Source: Plantactinospora mayteni (lineage in GTDB: Bacteria > Actinomycetota > Actinomycetes > Mycobacteriales > Micromonosporaceae). From it: a stretch of 62,187 nucleotides of DNA. The translations under genes were made by a program, and so were the position numbers. The number at the start of each line of letters is the position of its first letter. The stretch's first letter is position 1. The stretch covers positions 1 to 62,187 of the forward strand of contig NZ_BONX01000022.1 of NCBI RefSeq assembly GCF_016862935.1. Reading direction: 5' to 3'. The notes under the pieces were generated by a model that saw nothing but the letters and a program-made list of their open reading frames with translations, was not told the DNA's origin and did no database searches. Positions 10,260 to 20,025 of this stretch are shown in pieces.

Positions 10260-10805
10260 TCAGCGGCTGCTGGTGTCGATCTTCTTCGCCAGGTTGATCA
10301 GCTTGGGCGCCAGGGCGTCGGCCTGGGCCTGGGCCTCCCCGGCCGCGAAGGTGAAGCGGAGGCTGACCAGTCGGCCGTTGCCGGTGAGCCAGCCCACCTC
10401 GACCGCGCTGCCGACGCTCTTCGTCGGGGCCGACGTGGCCCGGTAGGCCGCCTTGCCCAGCCCCTTGACGGTCTTGCCGCCGCTCGGCACCACCTCGTCG
10501 GCGAAGATCGACGCGTCGGCCGTGGTCGGCGTCACCGACAGCGCGAGTTCGGGGCGGGCCTCGGCCTCGCCGCGCAGCACGCAGGTGTCCGTCTTGCCGT
10601 GCCGGCTCGCCGCCGCCACCTCGAACGTGGTGCCGATGGCCTGCTCGATCGCCGGGTACTCCAGCAACTCGCAGGCACCGCCGGCCGCCGACGCCGGCAG
10701 CCGGACCACCTTCGGCGCCGGCCCCACCGACTGCGGCGCGGCCTCTTCGGCACAGCCGGCCAGCAGCAGCAAACCGGCACCAATCAGGCAGAGTCGTCCG
10801 CGCAC
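10260..10805 (-). CDS. Secreted lipoprotein, DUF3558-like
   Basis: A 181-aa protein with a lipoprotein signal (LCLIGAGLLLLAGC, lipobox LAGC, mature Cys at about residue 18). GTG 10805 is chosen because GGAGG lies 6 nt upstream and the signal peptide begins there. The mature part has paired cysteines (ACELLEYPAIEQAIG and DTCVLRG) arranged as in DUF3558-type actinobacterial lipoproteins. Function is unknown. It converges on ideR with a 78-bp gap. Confidence 0.8.
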   Translation of the reverse strand: MRGRLCLIGAGLLLLAGCAEEAAPQSVGPAPKVVRLPASAAGGACELLEYPAIEQAIGTTFEVAAASRHGKTDTCVLRGEAEARPELALSVTPTTADASIFADEVVPSGGKTVKGLGKAAYRATSAPTKSVGSAVEVGWLTGNGRLVSLRFTFAAGEAQAQADALAPKLINLAKKIDTSSR

Positions 10806-10941
10806 CTCGCACCTCCCACCCGCCCGGCCCGAGCGCCGGGGAATCCGTCGGACACCGTACGGGTTCGGCCCACCTCGGCGAAACCCCGGTCCCCGCCGCG
10901 TCGCCCAGCCAGCCGGTACCGGCCGGTCGGGGCGGACCGGA

Positions 10942-11223
10942 TCAGCCGGTCGGCGGCACCGGATCGTCCAGGTACGGGCAGTGCCGGCAGCCGCGCCCAC
11001 AGCAGGTACCGCGCCGGGCCAGGAATCCGGCGGTGAGCACGAAGAGCCCGGTGCCCGGATCGGGATAGCCAGCCTCACCGGCCGCGAGCGCGGCGGCATG
11101 AGCCGCGAGGATCCGCTCCCGGTCCGGGTGCGTCACCGGGAGCCGGGACGGGTGCGGCTGGTCGAGCGGTCGGGGTGCCAGCGGCAGGCGCCGCCCGCTC
11201 GTCTGCTCCCCCGCTCCGTCCAT
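10942..11223 (-). CDS. Small cysteine-rich protein, DUF5522-like
   Basis: This 93-aa protein ends in the cysteine-rich motif GTCCGRGCRHCPYLDD, typical of small DUF5522 proteins. Upstream residues HPDRERILAAHAAALAAGEAGYPDP and LFVLTAGFLARRG are also family-like. Four cysteines close together suggest metal or iron-sulfur binding. Longer frames exist, but the codon pattern and similarity begin at ATG 11223. No function is known. Confidence 0.82.
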   Translation of the reverse strand: MDGAGEQTSGRRLPLAPRPLDQPHPSRLPVTHPDRERILAAHAAALAAGEAGYPDPGTGLFVLTAGFLARRGTCCGRGCRHCPYLDDPVPPTG

Positions 11224-11413
11224 CGCGCCGACCCTACGACAACCCGCCGGCCACTCCCGCCGCCGGCTGACCCGGCCGGGCCGGGCGGCACCAAATTCGG
11301 TATCCGAACACCAAGATCGACGATAGCCTGCCCACCGTCTCCCGGCGCCGCCGGCCGAACAGCGCGGCGGCGGTCCCGGGCGGAGGCCCCGAGCCGTACG
11401 GACAGGTGGATCG

Positions 11414-12694
11414 GTGACCCAGCAACTGGCCGGACCCTCGACGCCCGGGACCGCGGAGCGGGTCTCGCTGTGGCGCAACCGGAACTTCCTGCTGCTCTGG
11501 AGTGGTCAGACCGTCAGCGAGTTGGGGACCCGGATCTCCGGAATCGCCGTACCGCTGCTGGCCGCCAACGACCTGCGGGCCAGCGTCTTACAGATCTCCC
11601 TGCTCACCGCGCTCGCCTGGTTGCCGTACCTCCTCTTCTCGCTGCCGGCCGGTCTCCTCGCGGACCGGGCCGACCAGCGGTGGCTGATGATCGTCTGTGA
11701 TCTGGGCCGGATGGCGCTGATGCTGTCGCTGCCGGTGGCCGCCCTGCTCGACGGGCTGACCCTGGGCTACCTGTACGCGGTCGTCGGGCTCTCCGGCGTG
11801 CTCACCGTGCTCTTCACGGTGGCCTACCGGAGCCGGCTCCCCGGGCTGGTACCGGACGGCCAGCTCGTCGACGCCAATGGCAAGCTCGCTATGAGCCAGG
11901 AGTTCGCCGAACTCGTCGGTGCGACGCTCGGCGGTGCGCTGATCGCCCTCGTCGGCGCCGCCAGGACCTTCCTCGGCAACGCGCTCGCCTTCCTGGTCAG
12001 CGCGGTGACGCTGGCCCTGGTCCGGCCCGAACCGGCCGGCCGGCGACGGGCCGGGCGGGCCGAGGACCGGGTACCGCTGCGGGTCGCGCTCACCGGTGGG
12101 CTCGGCTTCATCCGCCGGCAACGGATCCTGCTCGGCATCCTGGCCTGCACCACCACCTCGAACTTCTTCGTGATGGCCTCGAACTCGATCGAGGTCACCT
12201 TCCTGGTCCGGGAGCTGCACGCCTCCGCGGTGCTGGTCGGCCTGGTCTACGCGGCAAGCGCCCTCGGCGGCCTGGCGGCCGGCGCCGCCGCGCGACGGCT
12301 CTCCGCGCGGATCGGGTCCGCCCGGATCATCTGGGTCGCCATGGCCGCACCCGGCCCGCTCTACCTGCTGCTGCCACTGGCCCGGCCGGGCTGGGGACTG
12401 CTGCTCTACGGGATCGGCCTGGCCGCGTTCTCCGCCAACACGGTGCTGTTCAACGCCGCCGCGATGTCGTACCGGCAGCGGGTCACCCCGGCCGGGCTGC
12501 TCGGCCGGGTCAACGCGGCGTTCCTCTGGGTCTGCTACGGCGTCATCCCGCTCGGCGCCCTCTTCGGCGGCGTACTCGGCAGCCAGCTCGGACTGCGCCC
12601 GGCGCTCTGGATCTGTGTGCTCGGCACCTGGAGCGCCGCGCTCTTCGTCGTCTGCTCGCCGCTGCGGCGGATGCGGGACCTGCCGGCAACCTGA
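11414..12694 (+). CDS. MFS transporter, DHA3/EntS-like exporter
   Basis: A 426-aa major facilitator with about 12 hydrophobic segments. It starts LWRNRNFLLLWSGQTVSELGTRI, the usual opening of the DHA3 drug/siderophore exporter group, with motif A-like LLADRADQRWLM after TM2. It probably exports a small hydrophobic compound. GTG 11414 follows GGACAGGTGG. The stop codon lies at the start of a 40-bp tandem repeat. The substrate is unknown; closeness to ideR does not by itself imply siderophore export. Confidence 0.88.
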   Translation: MTQQLAGPSTPGTAERVSLWRNRNFLLLWSGQTVSELGTRISGIAVPLLAANDLRASVLQISLLTALAWLPYLLFSLPAGLLADRADQRWLMIVCDLGRMALMLSLPVAALLDGLTLGYLYAVVGLSGVLTVLFTVAYRSRLPGLVPDGQLVDANGKLAMSQEFAELVGATLGGALIALVGAARTFLGNALAFLVSAVTLALVRPEPAGRRRAGRAEDRVPLRVALTGGLGFIRRQRILLGILACTTTSNFFVMASNSIEVTFLVRELHASAVLVGLVYAASALGGLAAGAAARRLSARIGSARIIWVAMAAPGPLYLLLPLARPGWGLLLYGIGLAAFSANTVLFNAAAMSYRQRVTPAGLLGRVNAAFLWVCYGVIPLGALFGGVLGSQLGLRPALWICVLGTWSAALFVVCSPLRRMRDLPAT

Positions 12695-12813
12695 CGTGTC
12701 GCTGGCAGCCTGACGCTGAGCGGAGGTCGGAGGACGTGCCGTCGGCGGCCTGACGCCGAGCCGACGGCGGAGGACGTGTCGACGGCGGCCTGACGCCGAG
12801 CGGAGGGCGGAGG
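12694..12813. repeat. Three 40-bp tandem repeats starting at the MFS stop codon
   Basis: Units at 12694-12733, 12734-12773 and 12774-12813 share the core GGCGGCCTGACGCCGAGC. The first unit begins on the last base of the MFS stop codon, and each unit carries another CCTGACG. The last unit ends 5 bp before the stop of the convergent DUF2332 gene. No stable long hairpin is evident. Confidence 0.88.
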
Positions 12814-12818
12814 AGTCG

Positions 12819-13754
12819 CTATCCGAACCAGGCCATCGACTGTCCGTGCCCCCGGGTCCAGGCGAGCGGCCTGCCGTCCAGTGCGAGCACGTTGTAGAAC
12901 GCGTCGCTCGGCGGCTCCGGCAGGCCGTGGTAGGGCAGCACCTCCGGCGCCTCGTTCGCGATCCAGTGGCCGGGCAGCCCGCCCACCAGCTCGGCGAAGG
13001 CCGCCCGGCCCGGCGCCGGCACCTGGTAGAGCACGGAGGTGTGGAAGACCACCAGGGTCGCCTCGGGCGGCGCCTGCGCGGCCAGCGCCGGCAGGTCGTC
13101 CACCAGGTCGCCCCGGACCAACAGCGGCGGCTCCGCCGCGGCCACCTCCGCCGCGGCCCGCAGCCGGGTCCGCCGGTGCGCGTGCTCCGGCCAGATGGTG
13201 GCATCCAGCCAGGCGACGTCGGCGGGATCGGTCACGTCCAGCGGGTTCAGGTCCAGGCCGGCCCGCCACACCACCTCGGGCCGCCGGGTCGGCGGCGTCA
13301 ACCCGGTGACCGCACAGTCGAGCACCGGCTCGCCGCTGCCGAGCAGGTGGTCGCCGTAGCGGTAGGCGTACCGGTCCGGGTAGAGGCAGAGCCCGGCGGA
13401 GGCGCCGACCTCCAGCAGCGCGAGCGGCTGCGGCAGGGAGACGAGTACCGGCAGCAACAGCGCGCACCGGCCGGCCTCGTTGGTCTGGGTGGCCCGGGTA
13501 CGCAGCTCCGCCGCGATCACCGGCCAGTTCGCCACCGCGTACTCGCGGAACGCGGCCGGATCCTCGACCGGACCGCCGAGCAGCCGTACGACTCCGAAGA
13601 GCAGATTCGGCTGCTGCCTGGCCGGCGGCAGCGTACCGATCAGGTCGAGCAGTTCGTCGTCGCGGGAGACCGCGAGGGAGAGCCGTTCGTACGCCGGCGA
13701 CACGCCCCGCGCCTCGCGGGTGCCGAACTCGACGTAGCTGGTGGCGATCGTCAT
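12819..13754 (-). CDS. DUF2332 family protein
   Basis: A 311-aa protein matching DUF2332. Recognisable stretches are YVEFGTREARGVSPAYERL at the N-terminus, LLEVGASAGLCLYPDRYAY in the middle and LVVFHTSVLYQVP followed by NEAPEVLPYHGL in the C-terminal half. LLEVGASAGL resembles a Rossmann-type methyltransferase motif I, so AdoMet binding is plausible, but the family has no settled activity. The ATG at 13754 opens the conserved region. Confidence 0.85.
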   Translation of the reverse strand: MTIATSYVEFGTREARGVSPAYERLSLAVSRDDELLDLIGTLPPARQQPNLLFGVVRLLGGPVEDPAAFREYAVANWPVIAAELRTRATQTNEAGRCALLLPVLVSLPQPLALLEVGASAGLCLYPDRYAYRYGDHLLGSGEPVLDCAVTGLTPPTRRPEVVWRAGLDLNPLDVTDPADVAWLDATIWPEHAHRRTRLRAAAEVAAAEPPLLVRGDLVDDLPALAAQAPPEATLVVFHTSVLYQVPAPGRAAFAELVGGLPGHWIANEAPEVLPYHGLPEPPSDAFYNVLALDGRPLAWTRGHGQSMAWFG

Positions 13755-13926
13755 GTGCCGATGATCCCAGCGGACCCGGCCGACGTCCCTGGCGAAGCAC
13801 CTCCGGTGCGTGTATCCCTGATCACCATGCCGGCGGCCCCGCCTGCCGAGCCCGCCCAGCCCGCCCGGTCAGCCGGTACCGGAGCCGACTCCGGTACCGG
13901 CGCGGTGCGAACAGCCGGAGGGCGCA

Positions 13927-15585
13927 CTATTCCTGGTCGCTCGCCAGGTCCGGCAGGGCGGCGAGGGAGCAGACGAGTATCCGACCGTCCAGGGTGCCGA
14001 TCGCGAGGCGGTCCGGACTCAGCCGGACGAGTGAGAGCGGGACGACGGGGTGGCCGTCGACCCGCAGCTCCTGCCGAGCGTGCACGGTTCCGTCCGCGGC
14101 GCGCAGGATCACCAGCTCGCCCGAATTGAACGTGACGTAGACGAAGTCGCCGTCGGCGTCGAGCGCGGTGGCCTGATGGTCGGCCGGGAAGACCCATTGC
14201 AGCTCACCGGTCGGGTAGGCACGGCGAACCACGAAGGCGTTCCCCGGCAGCAGGCCGGCACCGTCGTGGACCGCACCGGTGTGCACGAGCGAGGGTCCGG
14301 CCCGGTCGTCGAGGTACGCACCGCAGCCACCGAACAGGTGACGGCCGCGCGAGGCGTCCCATTCGAGTGGGAACAGGCGACGCATCGGACCATCGGGTAC
14401 GTCCACCGAGACCACCCACTTGTCCTGCCAGTGCTCGGCCGCGCCGCCTTCCAGGAACAGCAGGTCCGGCGCGTACCGGATGTCGAAGAAGTGGTTGAAG
14501 AGGTCGTACCGACCGAGCCCGACGGTGGTGCCGGGTCCGCCGTCGGGCGGATTCAGCAGGATCTGCCCGGCCGCTGCCCGGCGGTCGTGCTCGGTGTCGC
14601 GTAGCGCCCACCAGCCGTCGGCCCGGGACACCAGGACGGCGCAGCGGGCGGATTCGTGGAGCGCCCGCACCACACCGTCGGCCAGGTCGACTTCCGCCAC
14701 CACACTCGGATCCGCCGTCCACCTCCCGCCGTGGAACGTCGACGGGGTCTGCGTCAGTGCCAGCGCCGTCCGCCCCTCCGGCAGCACCTTCAGCTGGCAC
14801 CCCGTGCCGTCGACCGGAATCCGCCACAGCGTCTCCGCCGAACTCACGGACCAGCATTCGAGGCGGACGCCTTCGAGGACCGCGACCACCCGGTCATCCG
14901 ACAGCGCGTCCACCGCCCACACCTCGCGCCGGGGCGCCCAACGCAAGCCGCGCTCCCGGCAGAGCCCCTCGACGATGCCGACGGCGACCGCCGGGTCGGT
15001 CCGCGGTGCATCCGGAACCGGGACCTCCCCGTACGGCATCCGCAGCATGCCGCTGGTGGCGCGATCCCAGTCGTCCCGGCGGATCGTGCAGGCGAGCGAC
15101 GTGCTGCCGAACCGCGCCTCGTCCTCGTCACAGGGGATGGCCAGCACCAGATCGAGCGTGTGCGGATCACGCCAGGTGAGCTGTCGCACCTCGCGGGAAT
15201 GGGCGAGCAACGACACCGTGCCGCCGGTGGTCAGGTCCAGCAGCAGCAGTTCACCCTCGTAGGCCCATCCGCCGTCGTACGCCCCCGTGCCGATGGCTGC
15301 CAGCGGCAGAGTCGGATGGCAGGCGATCACGTTCGTCCGCCAGCGTGTGGCGATGTGGTGCAGGCAGGTCAGGTCGTCGGACCGGTACACCGCCACCGGG
15401 TACCAACCCTGGCGCGGCCGGGACCGGGCGGAGACGTCGCGGCCGTGCCACTGCGGCCATCCCAGGTCGCCACCGACCACGAAGAGAGCACCGTCGGATG
15501 TCGTGGCAACGGCGCGCGGCTGGCCGATCTCGCGGAACGGGCCGGCGCCCAGCACCCGGTCCAGCCGGATCTCGCGGGCGCTCAC
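13927..15585 (-). CDS. Large beta-propeller (WD40/quinoprotein-like) protein, unknown function
   Basis: A 552-aa protein without signal peptide or membrane segments. It is built of repeating four-strand blocks such as SDGALFVVGGDLG, HPTLPLAAIGTGAYDGG, DDRVVAVLEGVRLECW and DGDFVYVTFNSGELVIL. This reads as a cytosolic seven- or eight-bladed propeller, probably a scaffold or sensor. I do not recognise a specific family. Its GTG start overlaps the TGA of a frameshifted upstream remnant (GTGA at 15582-15585), which implies it was the second gene of a coupled pair. Confidence 0.8.
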   Translation of the reverse strand: MSAREIRLDRVLGAGPFREIGQPRAVATTSDGALFVVGGDLGWPQWHGRDVSARSRPRQGWYPVAVYRSDDLTCLHHIATRWRTNVIACHPTLPLAAIGTGAYDGGWAYEGELLLLDLTTGGTVSLLAHSREVRQLTWRDPHTLDLVLAIPCDEDEARFGSTSLACTIRRDDWDRATSGMLRMPYGEVPVPDAPRTDPAVAVGIVEGLCRERGLRWAPRREVWAVDALSDDRVVAVLEGVRLECWSVSSAETLWRIPVDGTGCQLKVLPEGRTALALTQTPSTFHGGRWTADPSVVAEVDLADGVVRALHESARCAVLVSRADGWWALRDTEHDRRAAAGQILLNPPDGGPGTTVGLGRYDLFNHFFDIRYAPDLLFLEGGAAEHWQDKWVVSVDVPDGPMRRLFPLEWDASRGRHLFGGCGAYLDDRAGPSLVHTGAVHDGAGLLPGNAFVVRRAYPTGELQWVFPADHQATALDADGDFVYVTFNSGELVILRAADGTVHARQELRVDGHPVVPLSLVRLSPDRLAIGTLDGRILVCSLAALPDLASDQE

Positions 15586-15815
15586 CGGGCAGCGTCGGGT
15601 TCGATTCTTTCGATCATGAAGAGATGATGCCGTCCCTCGTCGGGGAGCGGCAAGGTCATTACAGTGTCGACGGCCAGCTCGGCCGGGACCTCACCGCGAC
15701 GAATCGCTGGTCGGCGTACTCGATGGGTGCCGCACCGAGGTCGGCGGCGACCGCCCGAACCCAGGACAGGTTCGAGCGGTCGCCGTGGTTGCGCCGTGCA
15801 GTCGTTGCGCCGTGC
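15582..15815 (-). pseudogene. Frameshifted remnant of the gene once coupled to the propeller gene
   Basis: Two adjacent frames look protein-like and join if one frameshift is allowed. Upstream, one frame reads RRNHGDRSNLSWVRAVAADL, then GAAPIEYADQRFVAV, and soon stops. The other frame carries on from about 15690 with EVPAELAVDTVMTLPLPDEG and ends IERIEPDAAR-stop at 15582. No good start is seen before the nrdJ stop at 15854, so the 5' end is also missing. The family is not recognised. A sequencing indel could create the frameshift but not the missing start. Confidence 0.5.
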
Positions 15816-15853
15816 CGCAGTCGACCGGGCCGACCCGCACGTCCGGCCCAGGC

Positions 15854-18709
15854 TCAGCTGCAACCGGAGGTCGAGCCGCAGCCCTCGCAGACGTAGCAAC
15901 TGCCGGCAGGGCGCATCTTGGTGCCGCAGGTGAAGCAGAGCGGGGCGTCCGCCGCCGTGCCGAGTACCGCCTCCAGCAGCTCCGTGGAGGAGCCTACCGT
16001 CGGCGCCGGCCGTGCCGCCACCACCTCGACCTGCTGCTCCGCCGGCTCCGGCTTGGCCGTCTCCACCGGTGCCGACGCGGCCATCGCGGCGAGGTCCACC
16101 GCGCTCTCCGCCTCGGCCTCGGCCCGCAGCTGCGCGGCCCGCTCCTTGGCGGTGAAGATGCCCAGCTCGGCCCGGCGCTCGTAGGGCAGGAAGTCCAGCG
16201 CCAGCCGGCGGAAGATGTAGTCCATCACCGAGGCGGCCATCCGGATGTCCGGGTCGTCGGTCATCCCGGCCGGCTCGAACCGCATGTTGGTGAACTTGCT
16301 GACGTACGTCTCCAGCGGCACGCCGTATTGCAGGCCGATCGAGATGGCCACCGAGAAGGCGTCCATCACCCCGGCCAGCGTCGAGCCCTGCTTCGACATC
16401 TTCAGGAAGACCTCGCCGAGACCGTCGTCCGGGTACGACGAGGCGGTGAGGTAGCCCTCGGCCCCGCCGACCGAGAACGAGACCGTCTCGGAGGGGCGCT
16501 TCTTCGGGAGCCGCTTGCGCACCGGCCGGTACTCGACGACCTTCTCCACCGTCTTCTCGACCGCAGCCGCCACGACCGCCTTCTCCGGCTCCTTCTTGGC
16601 GGCGGAGAGCGGCTGGCCGACCTTGCAGTTGTCCCGGTAGATCGCCAACGCCTTGAGGCCGAGCTTCCAACCCTCGAAGTAGATCTCCTCGACCTCCTCG
16701 ACGGTCGCCGACTCCGGCATGTTGACCGTCTTGGAGATCGCGCCGGAGATGAACGGCTGCACCGCGGCCATCATCCGGACGTGCCCCATCGGGGCGATCG
16801 AGCGCTGGCCCATCGCGCAGTCGAAGACGGCGTAGTGCTCCGGCTTCAGCCCGGGCGCGTCGACCACGTGGCCGTGCTCGGAGATGAACTCGACGATCGC
16901 CTCGACCTGCTCCTCGGGGTAGCCGAGGCTGCGCAGGGAGCGCGGCACGGTCTGGTTGACGATCTGCATCGAGCCGCCGCCGACCAGCTTCTTGAACTTG
17001 ACCAGCGCCAGGTCCGGCTCGACCCCGGTGGTGTCGCAGTCCATCATGAGCCCGATGGTGCCGGTGGGCGCGAGCACACTGGCCTGCGCGTTGCGCCAGC
17101 CGGACTTGTCACCGATCTTGTTGCCCTGGGTCCACTGCTTGGTGGCCTCCCGGACGATCTCGGTGGCGACCGCGCCGGTCGGCTTGATCGCGTCGTTCGC
17201 GGCGGCGTGCTTGCGCATCACCCGCTTGTGCGGCTCGGCGTTGCGGGAGTATCCGTCGTAGGCGCCGACCACCCCGGCCAGCTCGGCCGAGCGGCGGTAT
17301 GCCGTGCCGGTCATCAGCGAAGTGATCGCGGCGGACACCGACCGTCCGCTCTCCGAGTCGTACGGGTGGCCGGTCGCCATCAGCAGCGCGCCGAGGTTGG
17401 CGTACCCGATGCCGAGCTGCCGGTACGCCCGGGTGGTCTCGCCGATCTTCTCGGTCGGGAAGTCGGCGAAGCAGATCGAGATGTCCATCGCGGTGATGAC
17501 CAGCTCGACCGACCTGACGAACTTGCGCACCTCGAAGCCGCCGTCGGCGCGGAGGAACTTCATCAGGTTGAGCGAGGCCAGGTTGCACGAGGAGTTGTCC
17601 AGGTGCAGGTATTCCGAGCACGGGTTGGAGGCGGTGATCCGCCCGGTCTCCGGGCAGGTGTGCCAGTCGTTGATCGTGTCGTCGTATTGCAGGCCGGGGT
17701 CGGCGCACTCCCAGGCGGCCTGGGAGATGGTCCGGAACAGCCCCTTGGCGTCGATGGTCTCGATCACCGCGCCGTCCAGCCGGCCGCGCAGGTCGAACGT
17801 GCCGCCGTCCTGCACCGCCCGCATGAACTCGTCGGAGACCCGGACCGAGTTGTTGGCGTTCTGGTATTGCACGCTGACGATGTCGGAGCCGCCGAGGTCC
17901 ATGTCGAAGCCGGCGTCCCGGAGCGCGCGGACCTTGTGCTCCTCACGCGCCTTGGTGAGGACGAACTCCTCGACGTCCGGGTGGTCGACGTCCAGGATGA
18001 CCATCTTGGCCGCCCGCCGGGTCGCCCCGCCGGACTTGATGGTGCCGGCGCTGGCGTCCGCGCCCCGCATGAAGCTGACCGGGCCGGAGGCGGTGCCACC
18101 GCTGGAGAGCAGCTCCCTGGAGGAGCGGATCCGGGAGAGGTTGACCCCGGAGCCGGAGCCCCCCTTGAAGATCAGCCCCTCCTCCTTGTACCAGTCGAGG
18201 ATAGAATCCATCGAATCATCGACGGAAAGGATAAAACAGGCACTGACCTGTTGAGGTGAGGCGGTGCCGACGTTGAACCAGACCGGCGAGTTGAAGCTGA
18301 ACACCTGGTGCAGCAGCATCCAGGTCAGCTCGTGCTCGAAGACCTCGGCGTCGGCCGGGCTGCCGAAGTAGCCGTGCTGCTCCCCCGCCGCCCGGTACGT
18401 CTGCACCACCCGGTCGATGAGCTGCTTGAGCGACCACTCGCGCTCCGGGGTGCCGACCGCGCCCCGGAAGTATTTCGTGGTGACGATGTTGGCCGCGTTG
18501 ACGCTCCACGACTCCGGGAACTCGACGCCCCGCTGCTCGAAGTTGATCGAGCCGTCCCGCCAGTTCGTCATGACGACGTCCCGGCGCTCCCAGGTCACCT
18601 CGTCGTACGGGTGCACCCCCTCGGTGGTCCAGACGCGCTCGACCTTCAGGCCGGCCGTCGCCGCCGCCCGGGTACGTGACCTGCTTGCTGTCACACCTTC
18701 CCCCGACAT
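15854..18709 (-). CDS. nrdJ: Class II (B12-dependent) ribonucleotide reductase
   Basis: A 951-aa adenosylcobalamin-dependent reductase close to Streptomyces NrdJ; it makes deoxynucleotides with or without oxygen. Key regions are VHPYDEVTWERRDVVMTNWR, SACFILSVDDSMDSILDWY (redox Cys), ASNPCSEYLHLDNSSCNLAS (active-site loop), SVLAPTGTIGLMMDCDTTG and a C-terminal Cys tail (CFTCGTKM followed by CYVCEGCGSTSGC) that reduces the active site and may bind zinc. No intein is present. ATG 18709 follows AAGGGGGCGGATGAG; a GTG at 18730 is also in frame. It is downstream of and co-oriented with nrdR. Confidence 0.97.
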   Translation of the reverse strand: MSGEGVTASRSRTRAAATAGLKVERVWTTEGVHPYDEVTWERRDVVMTNWRDGSINFEQRGVEFPESWSVNAANIVTTKYFRGAVGTPEREWSLKQLIDRVVQTYRAAGEQHGYFGSPADAEVFEHELTWMLLHQVFSFNSPVWFNVGTASPQQVSACFILSVDDSMDSILDWYKEEGLIFKGGSGSGVNLSRIRSSRELLSSGGTASGPVSFMRGADASAGTIKSGGATRRAAKMVILDVDHPDVEEFVLTKAREEHKVRALRDAGFDMDLGGSDIVSVQYQNANNSVRVSDEFMRAVQDGGTFDLRGRLDGAVIETIDAKGLFRTISQAAWECADPGLQYDDTINDWHTCPETGRITASNPCSEYLHLDNSSCNLASLNLMKFLRADGGFEVRKFVRSVELVITAMDISICFADFPTEKIGETTRAYRQLGIGYANLGALLMATGHPYDSESGRSVSAAITSLMTGTAYRRSAELAGVVGAYDGYSRNAEPHKRVMRKHAAANDAIKPTGAVATEIVREATKQWTQGNKIGDKSGWRNAQASVLAPTGTIGLMMDCDTTGVEPDLALVKFKKLVGGGSMQIVNQTVPRSLRSLGYPEEQVEAIVEFISEHGHVVDAPGLKPEHYAVFDCAMGQRSIAPMGHVRMMAAVQPFISGAISKTVNMPESATVEEVEEIYFEGWKLGLKALAIYRDNCKVGQPLSAAKKEPEKAVVAAAVEKTVEKVVEYRPVRKRLPKKRPSETVSFSVGGAEGYLTASSYPDDGLGEVFLKMSKQGSTLAGVMDAFSVAISIGLQYGVPLETYVSKFTNMRFEPAGMTDDPDIRMAASVMDYIFRRLALDFLPYERRAELGIFTAKERAAQLRAEAEAESAVDLAAMAASAPVETAKPEPAEQQVEVVAARPAPTVGSSTELLEAVLGTAADAPLCFTCGTKMRPAGSCYVCEGCGSTSGCS

Positions 18710-18779
18710 CTCATCCGCCCCCTTACGCACGCACGACGCTTCCCGCCGTACGGCCTCGCTGATCTGTTACCCGAAAGAA

Positions 18780-19292
<513 letters not shown>

Positions 19293-19452
19293 CACCGACC
19301 TCCTTCGCATCGCCGGAACCACCGCGCCCGCGGCCCGCCGGACACGACGGACCCGCCCGCAGGCAGCCGGCACCGACGGGCCAGCCACCTTCGGCGGCTC
19401 CCGCGGTGTCGGTGTACCTGAGAGCTGCGGGTGATGGAACCCCAACTTCTAG

Positions 19453-19485
19453 GCTACTTACACCCTTGTCACTACTACATCTAGG
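19453..19485 (-). promoter_or_regulatory. Candidate NrdR-box region upstream of nrdR-nrdJ
   Basis: On the minus strand this AT-richer island carries two related 12-mers, GATGTAGTAGTG and GGTGTAAGTAGC, offset by 17 bp, within CCCCTAGATGTAGTAGTG. NrdR boxes are AT-rich 16-bp partial palindromes that usually occur in pairs before nrd genes. The match to the published consensus is loose, so this is only a candidate. It lies about 160-190 bp before the nrdR start. Confidence 0.35.
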
Positions 19486-19576
19486 GGTCGACCGTATGCC
19501 GCCGAGCAGCCGAGGTCAAGTTGAACGGGGCGTGGCGCGGCCCGCAAATCTTCCAACCGCGACGCCGACGCGGTGG

Positions 19577-19903
19577 TTACCGCTTCGCCGGCAGGATCAG
19601 CCGCTGACCGGCGTGCACCGTGTGGTCGTCGAGCCCGTTGAGCCGGCGGATCTCGTCGATCACCGCGAACGGCCGCTGGCTCGGCCGGTGCCGCCCGGCC
19701 ACCGACCAGAGGGTGTCACCGGGCCGGACCACCGCGGTCTCCGCCGACCGGGGCGGATCGGCGGCCCGGGAGGCGGGCGAGAGGACCGCCGCCAGTCCCG
19801 CCACGAGGAGCAGCAGGAGCACGGTCACGACCAGCCGTCCCCGCCGGGTCAGCCGCAGCCGGCCACCGCCCCCGGAAGCCCTCGGATATCCCGTCGCACC
19901 CAT
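19577..19903 (-). CDS. LysM-domain envelope protein beside lexA (YneA/DivS/ChiZ-like position)
   Basis: A 108-aa protein with one membrane anchor ([21 protein letters not shown], residues about 20-40) and a C-terminal LysM domain ([17 protein letters not shown] to [13 protein letters not shown]) that should bind peptidoglycan. ATG 19903 is taken because the upstream part of the frame overlaps the SOS operators. It is divergent from lexA across SOS boxes, the place held by the SOS cell-division inhibitors YneA (Bacillus), DivS (Corynebacterium) and Rv2719c/ChiZ (Mycobacterium). A role in damage-induced division arrest is inferred from that position. Confidence 0.85.
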   Translation of the reverse strand: MGATGYPRASGGGGRLRLTRRGRLVVTVLLLLLVAGLAAVLSPASRAADPPRSAETAVVRPGDTLWSVAGRHRPSQRPFAVIDEIRRLNGLDDHTVHAGQRLILPAKR

Positions 19904-19917
19904 CGCGACCTCCAAGA

Positions 19918-19933
19918 TCGAACATGAGTTCGA
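19918..19933. promoter_or_regulatory. LexA (SOS) box 1
   Basis: TCGAACATGAGTTCGA is a perfect palindrome of the actinobacterial/Gram-positive type CGAAC-N4-GTTCG. It lies 15 bp before the lysM start, so LexA bound here should block lysM. Confidence 0.93.
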
Positions 19934-19958
19934 ACGAACAGACGTACGATGGTTTATC

Positions 19959-19972
19959 AGAACAGGCGTTCG
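19959..19972. promoter_or_regulatory. LexA (SOS) box 2
   Basis: AGAACAGGCGTTCG matches CGAAC-N4-GTTCG with one mismatch. It is centred about 40 bp from box 1, in the middle of the lysM-lexA gap. Confidence 0.75.
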
Positions 19973-20009
19973 ATGTCGAGCCGACGGAGCCGACACGCCG
20001 CGCCGAATG

Positions 20010-20025
20010 TCGTACAGATGTTTGA
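20010..20025. promoter_or_regulatory. LexA (SOS) box 3, degenerate
   Basis: TCGTACAGATGTTTGA fits TCGAAC-N4-GTTYGA with one mismatch (T at position 4). The same substitution is seen in the recA-upstream box (CGTAC on its minus strand). It lies about 125 bp before the lexA start, nearest to lexA. Confidence 0.55.

Noticed and set aside
15854-18709. Possible intein in nrdJ
   Set aside because: The conserved blocks are contiguous and the length fits an intact class II enzyme; no splicing motifs are seen.
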